Notes under the pieces: generated by a model
Seen by the model: the letters and a program-made list of their open reading frames with translations, nothing else
Database searches by the model: none
Told to the model about the DNA's origin: nothing
Translations under genes and position numbers: made by a program
Shown: positions 1-11,531 of the stretch, piece by piece
Layout of the letters: each line of letters begins with the position of its first letter
How positions within the stretch are numbered: position 1 is the first letter of the stretch
Origin: Manihot esculenta
Lineage: Eukaryota > Streptophyta > Magnoliopsida > Malpighiales > Euphorbiaceae
Direction of reading: 5' to 3'
Assembly (NCBI RefSeq): GCF_001659605.2
Contig: NC_035176.2
Coordinates: 23,988,716 to 24,052,715, forward strand
Length of the DNA: 64,000 nt

Positions 1-603
1 TGAAAGATAAGATTTTCTCCCACTATTGAAATATAAGATTTTCTCCCACCCCTGAAGGACAAAGATTCAATCCTTAAAATTGTTGAAAAAATAGGATAAC
101 ATAATAAAACCTGAGTCATGTTGGACACTGTTATTTACAATTTATTTTGCAATCCCTCTATAAAACAGGTTTTTCTGAAATTTTAATTTTCAAGATCAAA
201 ATAATAAGAATTTATCTTTAATTTATGAAAATAAAATAGAAAAAAATAAGAGTGATTTCTTTTGTAAAAGTGCATGCTATTTATAGTAGAAAAAATAGCT
301 ATTGTAAACTATTATAAAAATCTTGAGATAATATAATCAAATCTGCATAAAATCATAACAATCACATTTACTATTAGATTTAAATATCAAACTTGTAATA
401 GCAAAAAAATCTCATAAATAAAATTTTCAACGACTATAAAATCTTATAAGATGAGATAATTATATTTGAGATCTAAAAATATTTGAAAGGTCAAAATGAA
501 TATTTATTGGTAACTTAAAATCTTTTAAAATCTAAATTCATTTTTATAACATTTATTGCAACTTATGTTGTATTAATATCTAGGTATGTCACCTTAATGT
601 TAT
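1..603. other. AT-rich flank without a recognisable gene
   Basis: No coding potential is seen on either strand. The first 60 bases contain a short direct repeat of a segment reading aagattttctccca. The block ends at the left copy of the target-site duplication (CTACT, 604-608) of the Tat-type element. It may be the far side of whatever that element inserted into, but I cannot match it to the right flank. Confidence 0.6.
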
Positions 604-608
604 CTACT

Positions 609-1215
609 TGATGTTGTTGAAACCAAATTGATGATGTGGCCGAAATAGAGTTGTGCTATGATTGGTCTAATGGAGCTGTATTGTGATTGGTCTACCTACA
701 AGACAGAGAACGTATGGCAGCTGCTTTGATGCTCAAGTTAGTAAGTTGAAGAGGAGGGCTAGTATAATGTTTAGAACTAAAGAGTAGTTTGTGAGAGAAT
801 AACGCACCTCTACCTCTGTGATCGTTCTCCTTTTATATTGTAAAAAGATGGAGATAAACATAGTATTTTCTGATAATCCGGCGATGATCTAGCCGCCTCG
901 TTGGTAAGAGATCTTTACTGACTAATTGGTCGAGAATTCCGTGATCTCAAGCGTAAAGGGAATATGCTATATTGTAGTTGTTAATGGTAACTTCCTTATG
1001 TAGACTCGCCCTGAAGTTGAGAGGGTGAGTCTGTTCGACCTAAGATCGACCTGAAGCGCCCGAATATTCTTTTATCTTAGTTCTGGGCACCATGTTTGTC
1101 CGGGCCTTGCTTTCTACAAGTGGAATTGCGTATTGGTTTATTAGATCTTTGTCACGTGGCTTTGTCTTATGATGGCAACTCATTGCCCATTTTGGAGAAT
1201 TATTGTGTAACATTA
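609..1215 (-). repeat. 3' LTR of the 609-5440 Tat element
   Basis: A 607-bp LTR with the TG...CA end pattern; the inner end has decayed to TA on the element strand. It holds a minus-strand TATA-like box (AATATAAAAGG near 829-839), the probable core promoter. It is homologous to 4817-5440 throughout, with indels around 715-735, and more distantly to 53147-53700. Confidence 0.85.
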
Positions 1216-1230
1216 GAGGTCCCCCACTGG
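1216..1230 (-). other. Polypurine tract of the Tat element
   Basis: On the minus strand this reads as a G-rich run (GTGGGGGACCTC) directly before the 3' LTR. It is the expected primer for plus-strand DNA synthesis. The same sequence stands at the same place in the related element (53701-53716), which supports both the LTR boundary and the orientation. Confidence 0.7.
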
Positions 1231-1429
1231 TCTTTGATTTTGCAGATTCAAAGGTGACAGTTGTCTTCATGATCTGAAGCATATGGCTTGTTTGTCCCGG
1301 CTGAGCATACGATGTCTTTACTTTCTTATTACTTGCCCTGCCGATCTCTCAATTCTAAGATCTTGTCTAGTAAAAATTGATCTAAGTGATATAGTAATGT
1401 CCTTACGAGTTTTTGTTCTCTCAAGCACC

Positions 1430-2070
1430 AAGCAGCCCTAAAGATCATCTGGGCATCTTCTAGCCCTTACGAGCTCCTTGGCCTGTTCGAGTCTTATCGA
1501 GCTTCTGGACATTTTTCAGCCCTAGTGTACTTCTAAGCACTTTTTTGCACCGATAAACCCTGACGAGCTTTTGATCATTTTCCTCCTTGCGGATTTTACT
1601 TTAAGCCTCTAGGCATTTTCCAGCCCTATCGAGCTTCCAAGCATTCTCTAGCCTTAACGAGCTTCAAGTCATTTTCTAGCCTCCAGCCCTGTTGAGCTTC
1701 CGAGCATTCTCTATCCTTAACCGTGCTTGTGGCATTCTCTAGCCCTATCGAGCTTTTGGGCATTCTACAGCCCTGTCGAGCTTCTGGGCATTCTCTAGCC
1801 CTGACCACGCTTCTAAGCATTCTCTAATCCTGATGAGCTTTTGGGCATTCTCTAGCCTTGACGTGCTTTCGGGCATTCTCTAGCCCTATGTGCTTCTCAG
1901 CATTTGTCCAGCCCTGACGGGCTTTCGGGCATTCTCCAACCTTGACGAGCTTTCGAGCATTTTCTAGCCCTTGCAAGCTCCTTGGCCTTTTTTGGTCTTA
2001 TCAAGCTTCTGGACATTTTTCAGCCCTGACAAGCTTCTTGATATTTTTCTAGCCCTTGTGAGCTCCTTGT
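1430..2070. repeat. Degenerate 28-bp tandem repeat array
   Basis: About twenty imperfect copies of a 28-base unit of the form agccctGacgagcttctgggcattctct run head to tail; the clearest stretch is 1622-1965. A longer block (agcccttacgagctccttggcc... then ggacatttttcagccc) occurs near both ends (about 1460-1525 and 1966-2025), suggesting a higher-order duplication. The array lies between the polypurine tract and gag, that is, in the 3' untranslated region of the Tat element. The short ORF at 1626-1820 is an artefact of the repeat. Confidence 0.85.
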
Positions 2071-2389
2071 AGACTTTATTTGCTCACTTGGTAGCCCGTC
2101 TTGCCTTCATCGATCGTCAAAAAGTCTCGCCCGCCTATAATGGGCCTTAGTCTTTCGCAAAAAGTTTTAAATTTTTAAGAGTGACTGTAATAGCAGACAC
2201 ATGCTTGTGACTCTCTTCGTGAGATGGGACCAATGCTCTCAGTCGCGTGGCCTGGCTCATACCTACCTTATGGCCTGGGCATCAAATGCCTTAGAAACTT
2301 CTTGTGAAGTGGGAATAACACCCGATCGGTCGACCTGACATATACTCGCCTTGCGATCTTTCATGAAATACTGTAGAAACATCTTATGA

Positions 2390-3215
2390 AATAAGGCTAA
2401 CATCCAGTCTTCTAGCCTAATGGATCCCTGACTTATGGCCTAGTTTAGCAGGACCAACGCTTGGTCTTTTGGCCTGATGGATTCCTAAATTATGGCCTTG
2501 CTTAGTAGGACTAATACTCGGTCTTTTGGCCTGACGAATTCTCGACTTATGGCCTTATTTAGTAGGACTAACACCTGATCTACTGGCCTGACGGATTCCT
2601 GACTTATGGCTTTATTTATATGGGTCCAACGCCCAGTCTTCTGGCCTGACAGATTCCTGGTCTTCTGGCCTGATAGATTTTCAGTCTTCTGACCTGACAT
2701 ATTCCCAGTCTTCTGGCCTGATAGATTCTCGACTTATGGCCTAGAAACTTTTGTTTATGTTTATATGGGTCCGATGCTCAGTCTTTAAGCCTGACAAATT
2801 CTTGACTTATTGGCCTAGAAGTTTTTGTTTATATTTTCATGGTCCAACGCTCGATCTTCTGGCCTGATGGATTTTTGACTTATTTGCTTAGAAGCTTTTG
2901 TTTATATTTTTGCAGTCCAACTCCCGATCTTCTGGCTTGATTGATTTCTGAGTTATTGGCCTAAAAGGTTTTGTTTATATTTCAGCAGTCCAACGCTCGG
3001 TCTTTTGGCCTGAAAGATTCCCCACTTATTGGCCTAGAAGCTTTTGTTTATATGGGTTCGACGCAGGGGTCTTCTGGTCTGACGGATTTCCGACTTATTG
3101 GCCTAGAAGTTTTTGTTTATATTTTTGCAGTCCAACGCTTGGTATTCTAGCCTGGTGGATTCTCAACTTATTGGCCTAGAAGCTTTTATTTATATTTTTG
3201 CGGTCTAACACCCGG
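2390..3215. repeat. Tandem repeat array with units of about 71 bp
   Basis: A second array contains repeated phrases ttggcctagaag, tttgtttatat, gtccaacgc and cttctggcctga. In 2745-3215 the copies of ttggcctagaag are spaced 68-73 bases apart, giving at least six fairly regular units. The left part (2390-2740) has shorter, scrambled units. Related sequence occurs in the second Tat element (56270-56640), so this array is an inherited feature of the family 3' region. Confidence 0.8.
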
Positions 3216-3649
3216 TCTTTGATGAATGCTCTTTAAACCTTTTGAAGAAGGCAACCCCATCGGTCCTTATCACAGACCGTCCGTTACACCTCCTGTAATT
3301 TGTTTATTTTTTCTAATCATCCCTAGATCCTTCTGCAATTACATAATAATCTCCACAGGTTTCCTATCACGGGTAGTCTCACAAGTTGTTGCCTCAGATT
3401 TAGATCTCCTCTCTTCCCTACTCTTTTTGGCAAATTTCCAGAGTGTGCAGTCCCTTATTAATCTATCGATCTCTTTTTTCAGCTGTATGCACTCCTCCAT
3501 TGTATGCCCAAGGTCTTTATGAAAATGGCAGTACTTGGTCCTATCTCGCTTTTCGGCTTTCTCTAGATTGAGATTGGTAGGCCACCTGACATCCTTGTCA
3601 TTTTTTCTGATCCATATTAGAATATATGTTCGTGAGTCATTTAACGGAG

Positions 3650-4709
3650 TATAATCTTTATACTTACTTTGATCATTCCTCCTTCGGGAGACGGGGTAGC
3701 TTATGTGGTATTCTTCATATCCTCACCCCTCTAATTTTCAGTTTTGCTTTTGACCCTTCCTTTTGTCCTCTCTCAATGCTTGGACCTAGTCATCTAGCCT
3801 GATGTATTATTGGATTTTATCTATTATCTATTGGTACGTAGTGGCTGGATTCTTGATTAGGGAATCCATGAACTTGGCATTATGTGTCCCTTTCTTTAAT
3901 GTTTTACATGCTATCTCATGATTTAATTTTTCTACTTGTATTACTTTTACATTGAAACATGAGATAAAACTTCTTAAAGACTTGCCCTCTCCTTGGCGGA
4001 TCTTCTGCAAGTCAGAGGAAAGCTTTTTTAGAGGTATACAAATAATAAACTTAGATTTAAATAATATAGCAAATTGTGTAAAGTTATAAATTAAATCTAG
4101 GTTTAGATGTTGGTACCATTTCTAAGCCAAATCTGTGAGTGCTTACAGAAATACTCAGCATAACCCAAAGTCATTGATATTCTGAAGCTCCATGGTCATC
4201 CTAAAGATTGCCAAATGACTTCTAGGATCTGTTGTTCCATCATATTTATCCAAGCTAGGCAGCTTGAACTTGGTTGGGAATATTTCTGCTAAGATTTCTT
4301 CTGAAAGGGGCGAGGCATCATCCATGCCAAATTCCTCCTTTTGCTCCTTCTGGTACCTTTGAATAGTCCATACCAACTTTCAGTCTACACCTTTCGGAGC
4401 ATCATCTGATTCTTCTTCTAATTTAGCCTTCCCTTTGGACCGTTTCTTGATCGCTTCTGTCTGAGTTTCGGGTGTCAACAGAGGCTTCTCCCTTCCCCTA
4501 GGAGTCATGATTGGCGCCTCCCCTTGAGCCTTGTACTGCTCGAGAGTAGCCTACAACTTTTGGATGTATTGGATTATTTATTCGTTGTTCAGGTTGTTGA
4601 AATATGCTTCATTAACCATTGAGGGTGTGTTTTGTCCATTGCCAGGGGTGAAAGAAATGATAGCCACATTGGTAGCAACCTTAGCAACAACTCATGAACT
4701 GCCAGCCAT
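3650..4709 (-). pseudogene. Decayed gag of the Tat element
   Basis: On the minus strand an ATG at 4707-4709 opens a frame beginning MAGSS that quickly meets stops. The best-preserved part (4155-4376) shows a retrotransposon gag signature, including F-x-LPSLDKYDGTTDPRSHL. A second block (3828-4010) carries the later gag segment with IRQGEGKSLRSFI. Several stops, and possibly shifts, lie between and after these blocks. No zinc knuckle or protease follows. Gag normally packages the element RNA into particles; this copy cannot produce a full protein. Its place next to the 5' LTR and primer site is normal for the lineage. The Tat gag assignment is by recalled motif only. Confidence 0.75.
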
Positions 4710-4796
4710 TTCGAGAAGAAGCAGAGAGATTTCTTCTAGGAGAAATGGAATAAGAGATTGGATTTAATCCAAATGAACAAAAAGGATTCAATAGAT

Positions 4797-4814
4797 TTTC
4801 CGGCAGTATAACCA
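4797..4814 (-). other. Primer-binding site of the Tat element (degenerate)
   Basis: Two bases inside the 5' LTR, the minus strand reads TGGTTATACTGCCGGAAA. It shares TGG, TGCCGG and the following A-rich bases with the tRNA-Asp-type primer site common in Tat and Athila elements, with several mismatches. The position is exactly as expected for reverse-transcription priming. Confidence 0.55.
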
Positions 4815-4816
4815 AA

Positions 4817-5440
4817 TGATGTTGCAGAAACCAAATTGATGATGTGGCTGAAATAGAGTTATGCTCTGATTAGTCCAATGGAGCTAGGCTGTGATTGGTC
4901 CACCTGCAAGACAGAGAACATGAGGTGGTTGGCGCCTACCATAGCCACTCTGACACTCAAGTCAGTAAGTTGAAGAGGAGGGCGAGTATAATGTTTAGAA
5001 CTCAAGAGTAGTTGTGTGAGAGAATAACGTACTTTTGCCTCTGCGATTGTTCTCCTTTTATACTGTAAAAAGATGGAGATAAATATAATATTTTTTAATA
5101 ATCCGACGATAATGTGGCTGGCTCATTAGTAAGGAACCTTTACCGGCTAATTGGTCTGGAATCTCGTGATCACAGGCTTGAAGGGAATCTGCTAGATTGT
5201 AACTGTTAACGGTAATTTCCTTATAGAGACTCGCTCTGAAGTTGAGAGGGTGAGTCTGTTCGACTTGAGGCCGACCTGAAGCGCCCGAATCTTCTATTCT
5301 CTCGGTTTCGAATACCATAGTCGTCCGGTCCTTCCTTTCTATAGGTAGGACCGCGTATTGGTTTATTAGATCCTTGCCACGTGGCCCTGTCTTATGGTGA
5401 CATCTCATTGCCCATTTTGGAGAATTGTTGTGTAATATCA
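4817..5440 (-). repeat. 5' LTR of the 609-5440 Tat element
   Basis: A 624-bp LTR that drives the minus-strand element. It carries a minus-strand TATA-like box near 5054-5064. Its outer end (tgtaatatca) is intact and is followed at once by the CTACT duplication. Compared with the left copy it has a short extra segment around 4925-4950. Confidence 0.85.
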
Positions 5441-5445
5441 CTACT

Positions 5446-5739
5446 ATATTAATATCATATAAAAATATGCTGAAAAAAGTGTTGTTGAAATTTAATTTTG
5501 TTATAGTGCACCAAACAAGACAACACCAATCATTTGAGAAAATCAGTTGAAGATTTAAATGGTGTCAACTTAAGAGGTGGCAAGATAGGATTTTTAATAT
5601 CCTTGATATGTATGGAGTTGTTTGAGTCATTTATAATCCTAAGTCAAAATCAAACACAAATATTTGAATCTATAGGAACAAAGTTTATAGATACACCATC
5701 CTAAATACACCTTTCTAATGAACTTTTTGATGTGTACTA
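5446..5739. other. Spacer before the Copia-1 gag remnant
   Basis: AT-rich sequence without a recognisable gene. It may be decayed leader of Copia-1, but no LTR end or primer site can be identified here. Confidence 0.4.
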
Positions 5740-8387
5740 TAGGTACAAAGAAGCAAAGGAAGTTTAGGAGCCAATGGCTATAAAATACACTGTTAAAGAT
5801 ATCAAAAAACAAAAGTTAATGTAGAAAAATTTATCATTGAGATATAACGATAACAAAAGATATAGATATACAAATAAATAAATATGATAAGTTGTTAAAG
5901 AATTTGAAATATGAAGAGATCATCATCATTTGAGAAAAAGTTTACATGAAATATTGATAAAGAAGTTGTCCAAGTTTTCGAATAACTATAAATAATACTT
6001 AATAAATAAACATAACTAATTTTCAATTGAAGACTTAATCACCTATGTTATTATAGAAGACACCATAGAATGGAGATGTAAGTTGAAAAGAGAGAGAGAG
6101 AGAGATGCTAACCAAAGCAAACTTCCTACAAGGCAAAGCTCATAAAAAAAGTATAAAAATAGCTCTCGTGGCTATAAGCTTAAAGTCAATTGTTTTGACT
6201 TTAAGAAGAAAAAGGATACATCATACTCTTTAATATTGAAAAAAGTAAGAAATGATAATTATCCAAAACCAAGAGCTAACTTGATTGAAGGAGATGACAT
6301 AATAATTATGGTCATTTCTTAAATTAATTTTAGCAGAAAATGCAAAAAAAAAAAAATAAAAGTGGTAGACTCTAGAGCTACTGAGATATTTGTGCAAATA
6401 GAGACATTTTCTTTCTATACACCAATAAGGGAAGGAAAAAAAGTGGTTTATCTTGGAGACTCAAGAATAGCAATAATTCTGGACAAAATTATTTTTTTTT
6501 TAAAGTTGATATCTAGCAAAGCCTTCGCTGTGTTGAATGTTCATAAAATTAGAGCAAATTTTATCTCTGTACCTTTATTATGAAAACTTGGGATTAGGTT
6601 GTCATTAGAATATGATAAGATCACAATAATAAATAATGATATATTATTTTTTGATAAAAAGATATTGTAATCAGATACTTTTTGTATTTTAAATATGATA
6701 AATAAAAATTCAATTTCTTCTACTTATATGCTTGATGTTATTGATTTTTGGTATATTAGACGGGTACATTTTAACTTAGATTACATTAAAAAATATAATA
6801 TTTGGATTTCATGAGTCATATTAATTTAACAAATATGAATAAATATGAAATATATTCTGAAAGTAAATCCACTTGGAAAGTATGTGCATCATAAATAGAG
6901 AATCTGAACTTCAAAGTCTTATTCATATAAATCTAGGAGATCTAAAATAAATAATGACTAAAAGTGGTTAAAAGTCTTATTCATATAAATCTAGGAGATC
7001 TAAAATAAATAATGACTAGAAGTGGTTAAAAAATTATATAACTTTTATTGCTAATTTTTTAGGTGCATTAAAGAATATCTTCTTAGGAACAAAGATGAAA
7101 CTTTTTATATTTTTTTCTACTATATAAAGTTGAGATAAAAAATCAATTAAGTAAGAAAATTAAAAGAGTTAAATATGGTATGGGCGGTGAATGTGTGCTC
7201 TTAAATGATTACTATAAAAAAAGGAGTAATACATGAAGTTATTCTATCGTAATCTCAAAATTAAATAATGTATTACAAAAGAAAAATAGGACAATAAAAG
7301 AAATTATGAATATCATACTTATTAGTTCTTCTACACTAGATAATTTATAAGGTAAAACAATTCTATCTACATATCATTTACAAAATAGGAATCCTTATAA
7401 AAAAGCTGACAAAACTTCTTATGCATTATGGAAGAGTTGTGCCTGGAATTTGAAATGTCTAAAAGCATAGGGTTGCCTTGCTCAAAATATGTTAATTCTT
7501 AAAAAATGAAAGTATGTCCAAAAACTTTTCATTGCATCTTCATGGTTATGTTGAACATAGTGATGCATATTAGTTTCTTATTTTAAATAATATACACTTG
7601 AAATACTATTATAAAGTCAAAGGATACCAAAACTTTTTAGCATATTTGTTCACTCTAATAAAATATCTTATACTATGTTATTTAAAATATTAACAAATGC
7701 GCTGATGTGACTAATATGACCTCTAATAAGAGATTAAAATTCCTTTTTAGAAATAATTTTTGTGCTTATCTAATTAGTAATGATCCTATTACTTCGATTC
7801 TATATTTTATTTTCATGTATTTTTCTAGAAAGATGCTATTAAAAATGAGATTTACACACTTTTGCAAAAATAAAACTTTGGAATTAATTGATTTACTACA
7901 AAAAAACAAAATCAATTGGTTGTAAATAGATTTTTGAAAAGAAAATATATTCATATGATTCTATTGACAAATATAAATACCTACACTTATCTAAAAATAT
8001 TTTATACAAATTAAAATAAAACATTGACTATTTTAATGCTTTTGCTCTTATGACTAGCACTTCTTCAATATATGTTTAATTTTATTACCATCTATTTAAA
8101 AAAAATTATACATTAAATAGATGTTAAAACTATTTTCTTAAATAGTGATTTAAATGAAAGATATATATTGTGAAACTTAAAATATTGTATAAAACTTAGA
8201 TTTGAAAATAAAGTTTGTAAATTGGAAAAATATCTTTATAATCTAAAATAAGTATGAAAACAGTGGAATGAGAAATTTGATCAAGCCTTATTAGATAATG
8301 GTATTTCATTAGTTAGTGCGAAAAATGTGTATAAACAAAAGTTATTGACAATGAATATGTGATTATGATTTTATATATGGATGACAT
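5740..8387 (+). pseudogene. Copia-1 gag-pol remnant, 5' part (gag to RT YMDD)
   Basis: A heavily decayed Ty1/copia polyprotein is readable across frames. Landmarks in order: late gag with KLSKF...FSIEDLI (about 5960-6050); the protease region with VDSRATEIF (6363-6389), followed by YLGDS and IRANFISV (to about 6580), matching the usual VDSGA...LGDS...LISV layout; an integrase core with GGECV (about 7190); a region with NRNPYKKADKTSYALWKS (about 7385-7440); an RT segment with MDVKTIFLNSDLNE (about 8108-8150); and LYMDD (8371-8385). Many stops and shifts make it non-functional. The frame stops exactly at the solo LTR inserted after YMDD and resumes at 11532. Order and motifs fit a Tork/Tnt1-like copia, by recall only. 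Confidence 0.75.
6913..7028 (+). repeat. 58-bp perfect-register tandem duplication
   Basis: The segment 6913-6970 is repeated directly at 6971-7028 with one or two mismatches. It lies within the Copia-1 integrase region and is absent from any expected coding sequence, so it is a local duplication acquired after the element died. Confidence 0.9.
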
Positions 8388-11300
8388 TGTAACACCTCTC
8401 ACCCTATTAATGTAGACAGAGTAAGAACTGTCACAAACTATACCCTTTTAGATATATAAAAACTAAACAATTTTCTTTATCTGTAATTACCAAATTATTA
8501 GGTAGTTCAAGTAAATTTCATAAAATGATTAAAGTAAATGTGAGATTTTAAATCAAAATTTTAGCAGAATTTTCTTTGTTTTATCAGCATTTCAACCTGT
8601 AGTACATATGAAAACCACACATATAATTATAATATCAACTGTCATTTGATATCTTACTATTCTTTAATTTAGCACATATTTCATAACAACATCACCCCTA
8701 ATTTTTCTATGGATATCATCACATACAAACGCTTAGCTCTTTTTTTTATCCATACATAATTAAATTATTTGATTTATATAACCTTTATAATCCACTTTAT
8801 TTAATATGTACATGCCAAAATATAATTGTACTATGACTCGGAGACTCAAAACAACTAGCTATAATAATGGTCTTGATGTTTGATGTAAATCTCTGACGAC
8901 CTCCGCCGTGCCTACTTTATCTACAACCTACGTGAGGTAAAAATCGACACACTGAGCTAATACTCAGTGGGTGATTGCAAACATGTTCATGTATATAGAT
9001 AAATTAAGTAAATAATTACAAACTTGTTAAATGTAGTTAACATGATATAAAGCATACTTGTCAAACTTCTTGGTATAAAATATGAGTGCCATATGTATCC
9101 TTGTGCACGACAAGAATTTCCTTCACATTCAATAAAAATAACTTATTTTTCCTTTATTGCATATGTTAACATTCACTGATAATTTCACAAAATCAATTAT
9201 CAATCTTAATTAGGTTCTCAGCCCTTATAAACACATATTAGGATCGACTAGGTAGATAAGGAGTTATAACGGTAGGCACAGAGTGCCAAACGGTAGACTC
9301 AGAGGGCAAAACTGTGATAGCAGGCCTCTGTGGCCATACTTATGAGGTACCTAATATATAACTTCAAACATATATCATGTATCGGTAACAGTACTACGAA
9401 CTCTATGTGTTTATATGGCATGCCATACCCTTAAGCTAATCTGGACTTCTATTACTAGGGCCAACTATCACTAATTCAATGTATTAATTATTCAACGTAA
9501 ATGCATGTTATTTAAAGCTAATTGAAATCATTTTCTAAGTACATATATCATATACCAAGGTTAACAAGATGAGGAACTCATGGCAAATAGTGCAAAATTT
9601 TATCCACTTAGCATTTCAATATTGCGTCAAGTCAACTCACTTCTTACATTTCATAATATTAACAAGTAAAAAAATGACAATTTTACTCAAATAATCATAC
9701 AAAAATAGGTGTTATTATCAAGCAAGCACGTGTGAAAATCATGTACAATAAGCAAGCATGAGCGTAACTTTTACCTATTAAGCAAGCATGTCAATTTTTA
9801 TACATTTTAATTTGAGAGAACTCCAATTTGCCATATATTGCATAAACTTTTCAAGCAGTTTTGAGTTACAATTTGACTTAGGTTTCTCATAACAAATGTA
9901 CATTTATATATTATCTTTCCAACAAGGTATAATTTATGAAAATTTGATCATCCTATCTTAAGTTATGAATTTTTCTTTACCAGCTGCTCAATAAGGTCTT
10001 AATCAGTCCAGTGTTGGTACTTGTTTATAGTATCAAAAAATATATCAGATTCATGAATTTTCATACAAATTCAAGCTTAAGTGTCTTCTGAAAAGTTTTA
10101 GGTATACTTCTTAAGATTCATTTGGCACTAGTTTTAACTAATTTTATTGAGCATATAATTAGTTATGGTATAATCAATACACTCTGTTTTGGATACTCTA
10201 TTACTGTATCTAGTCTAGGTTCACTTGCAATTTACATCATCTTACCCATAGATTCAGAATTTTCTCAATTCATGAAAGTTTTATCTGTTTGTCTCAGATT
10301 TCATTTGGTATATTTTAGTTCTAGTTTCAATAATTATACAATAAGATATGAAGTTGTTAACACAAGCTGTCCTATTAAAACCTATCTTGCTAGGTTTGCA
10401 CTTTTAGCTCCCATGTTAAATTTTTTTACTTTAAGCCTTTCAAACACCATTTTAATATTCATATAACATATTTATTCAATCAAAGCAACATTTCCAGTAA
10501 GTAAAATCAATCCCTAATTTCACATATTCATGATAAAATCAAAGGAAAACAAAAAATCATACAAACATCAAATCTTTCTTGAATTTCTCTTTCTTTTCCA
10601 CTTCTACTCTATAGCTATCTCCTTTCCCTTTGATGTTCCTTTACCTAGGTAAATTTATATCTTAGAGAAGGATTGAATAAATTGAAAATTAAAATTTTAT
10701 AATTCAAATTAATGCATGAAGAAGTGAGAAGATGCTATTTCCTACACATTTCTAAGCTTACTTATGATTTTCAAGCTTGATGCGTATGGAACCCTAAAAT
10801 TTTCTTCTTCAACTCCTTTAATATATGACTCTTCCTTTAGCTCTTGGTCTTAGAGTGAATTTTTTTTAAAGAAAGAAGTTAATTTGGTGAGATTTTGGCT
10901 TGGATTTGGTGGAAGAAAGAAAAAGCGAGATATTTACTTTTCAATGGCATAAGCTACGACAAAGAGGTGGGTGGAGAAGACAACCCATTTTTCATTTTGC
11001 TTTTTCATTTCTTTTATGCATAGTTAGGTGACACAAGGAGGGTTTAGGTAAAGAGGTGGAATACATGAAGGACTAAACTAAATTTTGTCTTTAAACTTTC
11101 CATATTCACACTTTAACCTACTAAACTTTTTACCATATTTCAATTTAGTTTTCAAATTTTCAGTGTTCATAAATTGACCTACTAAATTATGTTTTTAGCC
11201 TTTAGAATTCTTTTTCACTTGAGTAAGCATGTTAGATTTTAACAAGCACCTAAAGTAAGCATGTCGGGAAATCGTAAGTATCTCATGAAAGTGACTCGTA

Positions 11301-11526
11301 TCCAACTTACTAATCACACTGTCTACTTTATTTCTGGATATGTTCATTTCTTTATTTGAGTTTTCTATGATTCAGTTATTATCAGTTTAGAGTTATGCTA
11401 GCACCTCTCCTAAGTAGCTCGGGGTAAGCTAATACCTATCCTAATTTCATTTGCTCTAATAGTGAAATAGCCTAACACATACCTAGTCATGTCACTATTC
11501 CTAACTATAGGTTTCAGGATGTTACA
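8388..11526 (-). mobile_element. Solo LTR of about 3.1 kb inserted in Copia-1
   Basis: The insert starts TGTAACACCTC, ends GGATGTTACA and is flanked by the 5-bp duplication GACAT (8383-8387 and 11527-11531). The host reading (LYMDD then ILIF) is continuous across it. No internal LTR pair, primer site or pol motif is found in the 3139 bases, so a solo LTR left by recombination of a Ty3/gypsy element is the simplest reading. The terminal TGTAAC and the phrase actcagtgggtga near 8962 resemble the layout of the Tekay LTRs at 13544 and 25587 (ccCAGTGAG at a similar distance). That suggests a long-LTR chromovirus, probably minus-oriented, but of another family. Small ORFs inside, such as 10122-10466, have no recognisable domain. 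Confidence 0.8.
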
Positions 11527-11531
11527 GACAT

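Larger units (their letters stand above)
609..5440 (-). mobile_element. Non-autonomous Tat-type Ty3/gypsy LTR retrotransposon
   Basis: Two direct repeats of about 0.6 kb (609-1215 and 4817-5440) bound the element, and CTACT flanks both sides (604-608 and 5441-5445). On the minus strand the LTR begins TGATATTACA (right copy) and ends CAACATCA. A polypurine tract (GTGGGGGACCTC) abuts the left LTR, and a primer site starting TGG lies two bases inside the right LTR. Transcription therefore runs right to left. The interior holds only a decayed gag and tandem repeats; no protease, RT, RNase H or integrase is visible. This matches large non-autonomous derivatives that depend on proteins from full-length Tat relatives. 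The LTRs differ at roughly 10 of the first 100 aligned bases, so the insertion is old. The Tat assignment rests on the gag motif, the primer-site type and homology with the element at 53147. Confidence 0.85.

Noticed and set aside
1626..2700. Repetitive ORFs 1626-1820 and 2485-2700
   Set aside because: They are translations of the 28-bp and 71-bp tandem arrays, not genes.
2485..3215. Possible CRISPR-like array because of regularly spaced repeats
   Set aside because: The spacers are as repetitive as the repeats; this is a plant retrotransposon tandem array in eukaryotic DNA.
10122..10466. 114-residue ORF in the 3.1 kb insert
   Set aside because: It lies wholly within a solo LTR, has no recognisable domain and fits chance in AT-rich sequence.
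8388..11526. Complete small element with its own LTR pair inside the 3.1 kb insert
   Set aside because: I found no internal direct-repeat pair, primer site or polypurine tract; a solo LTR is simpler.
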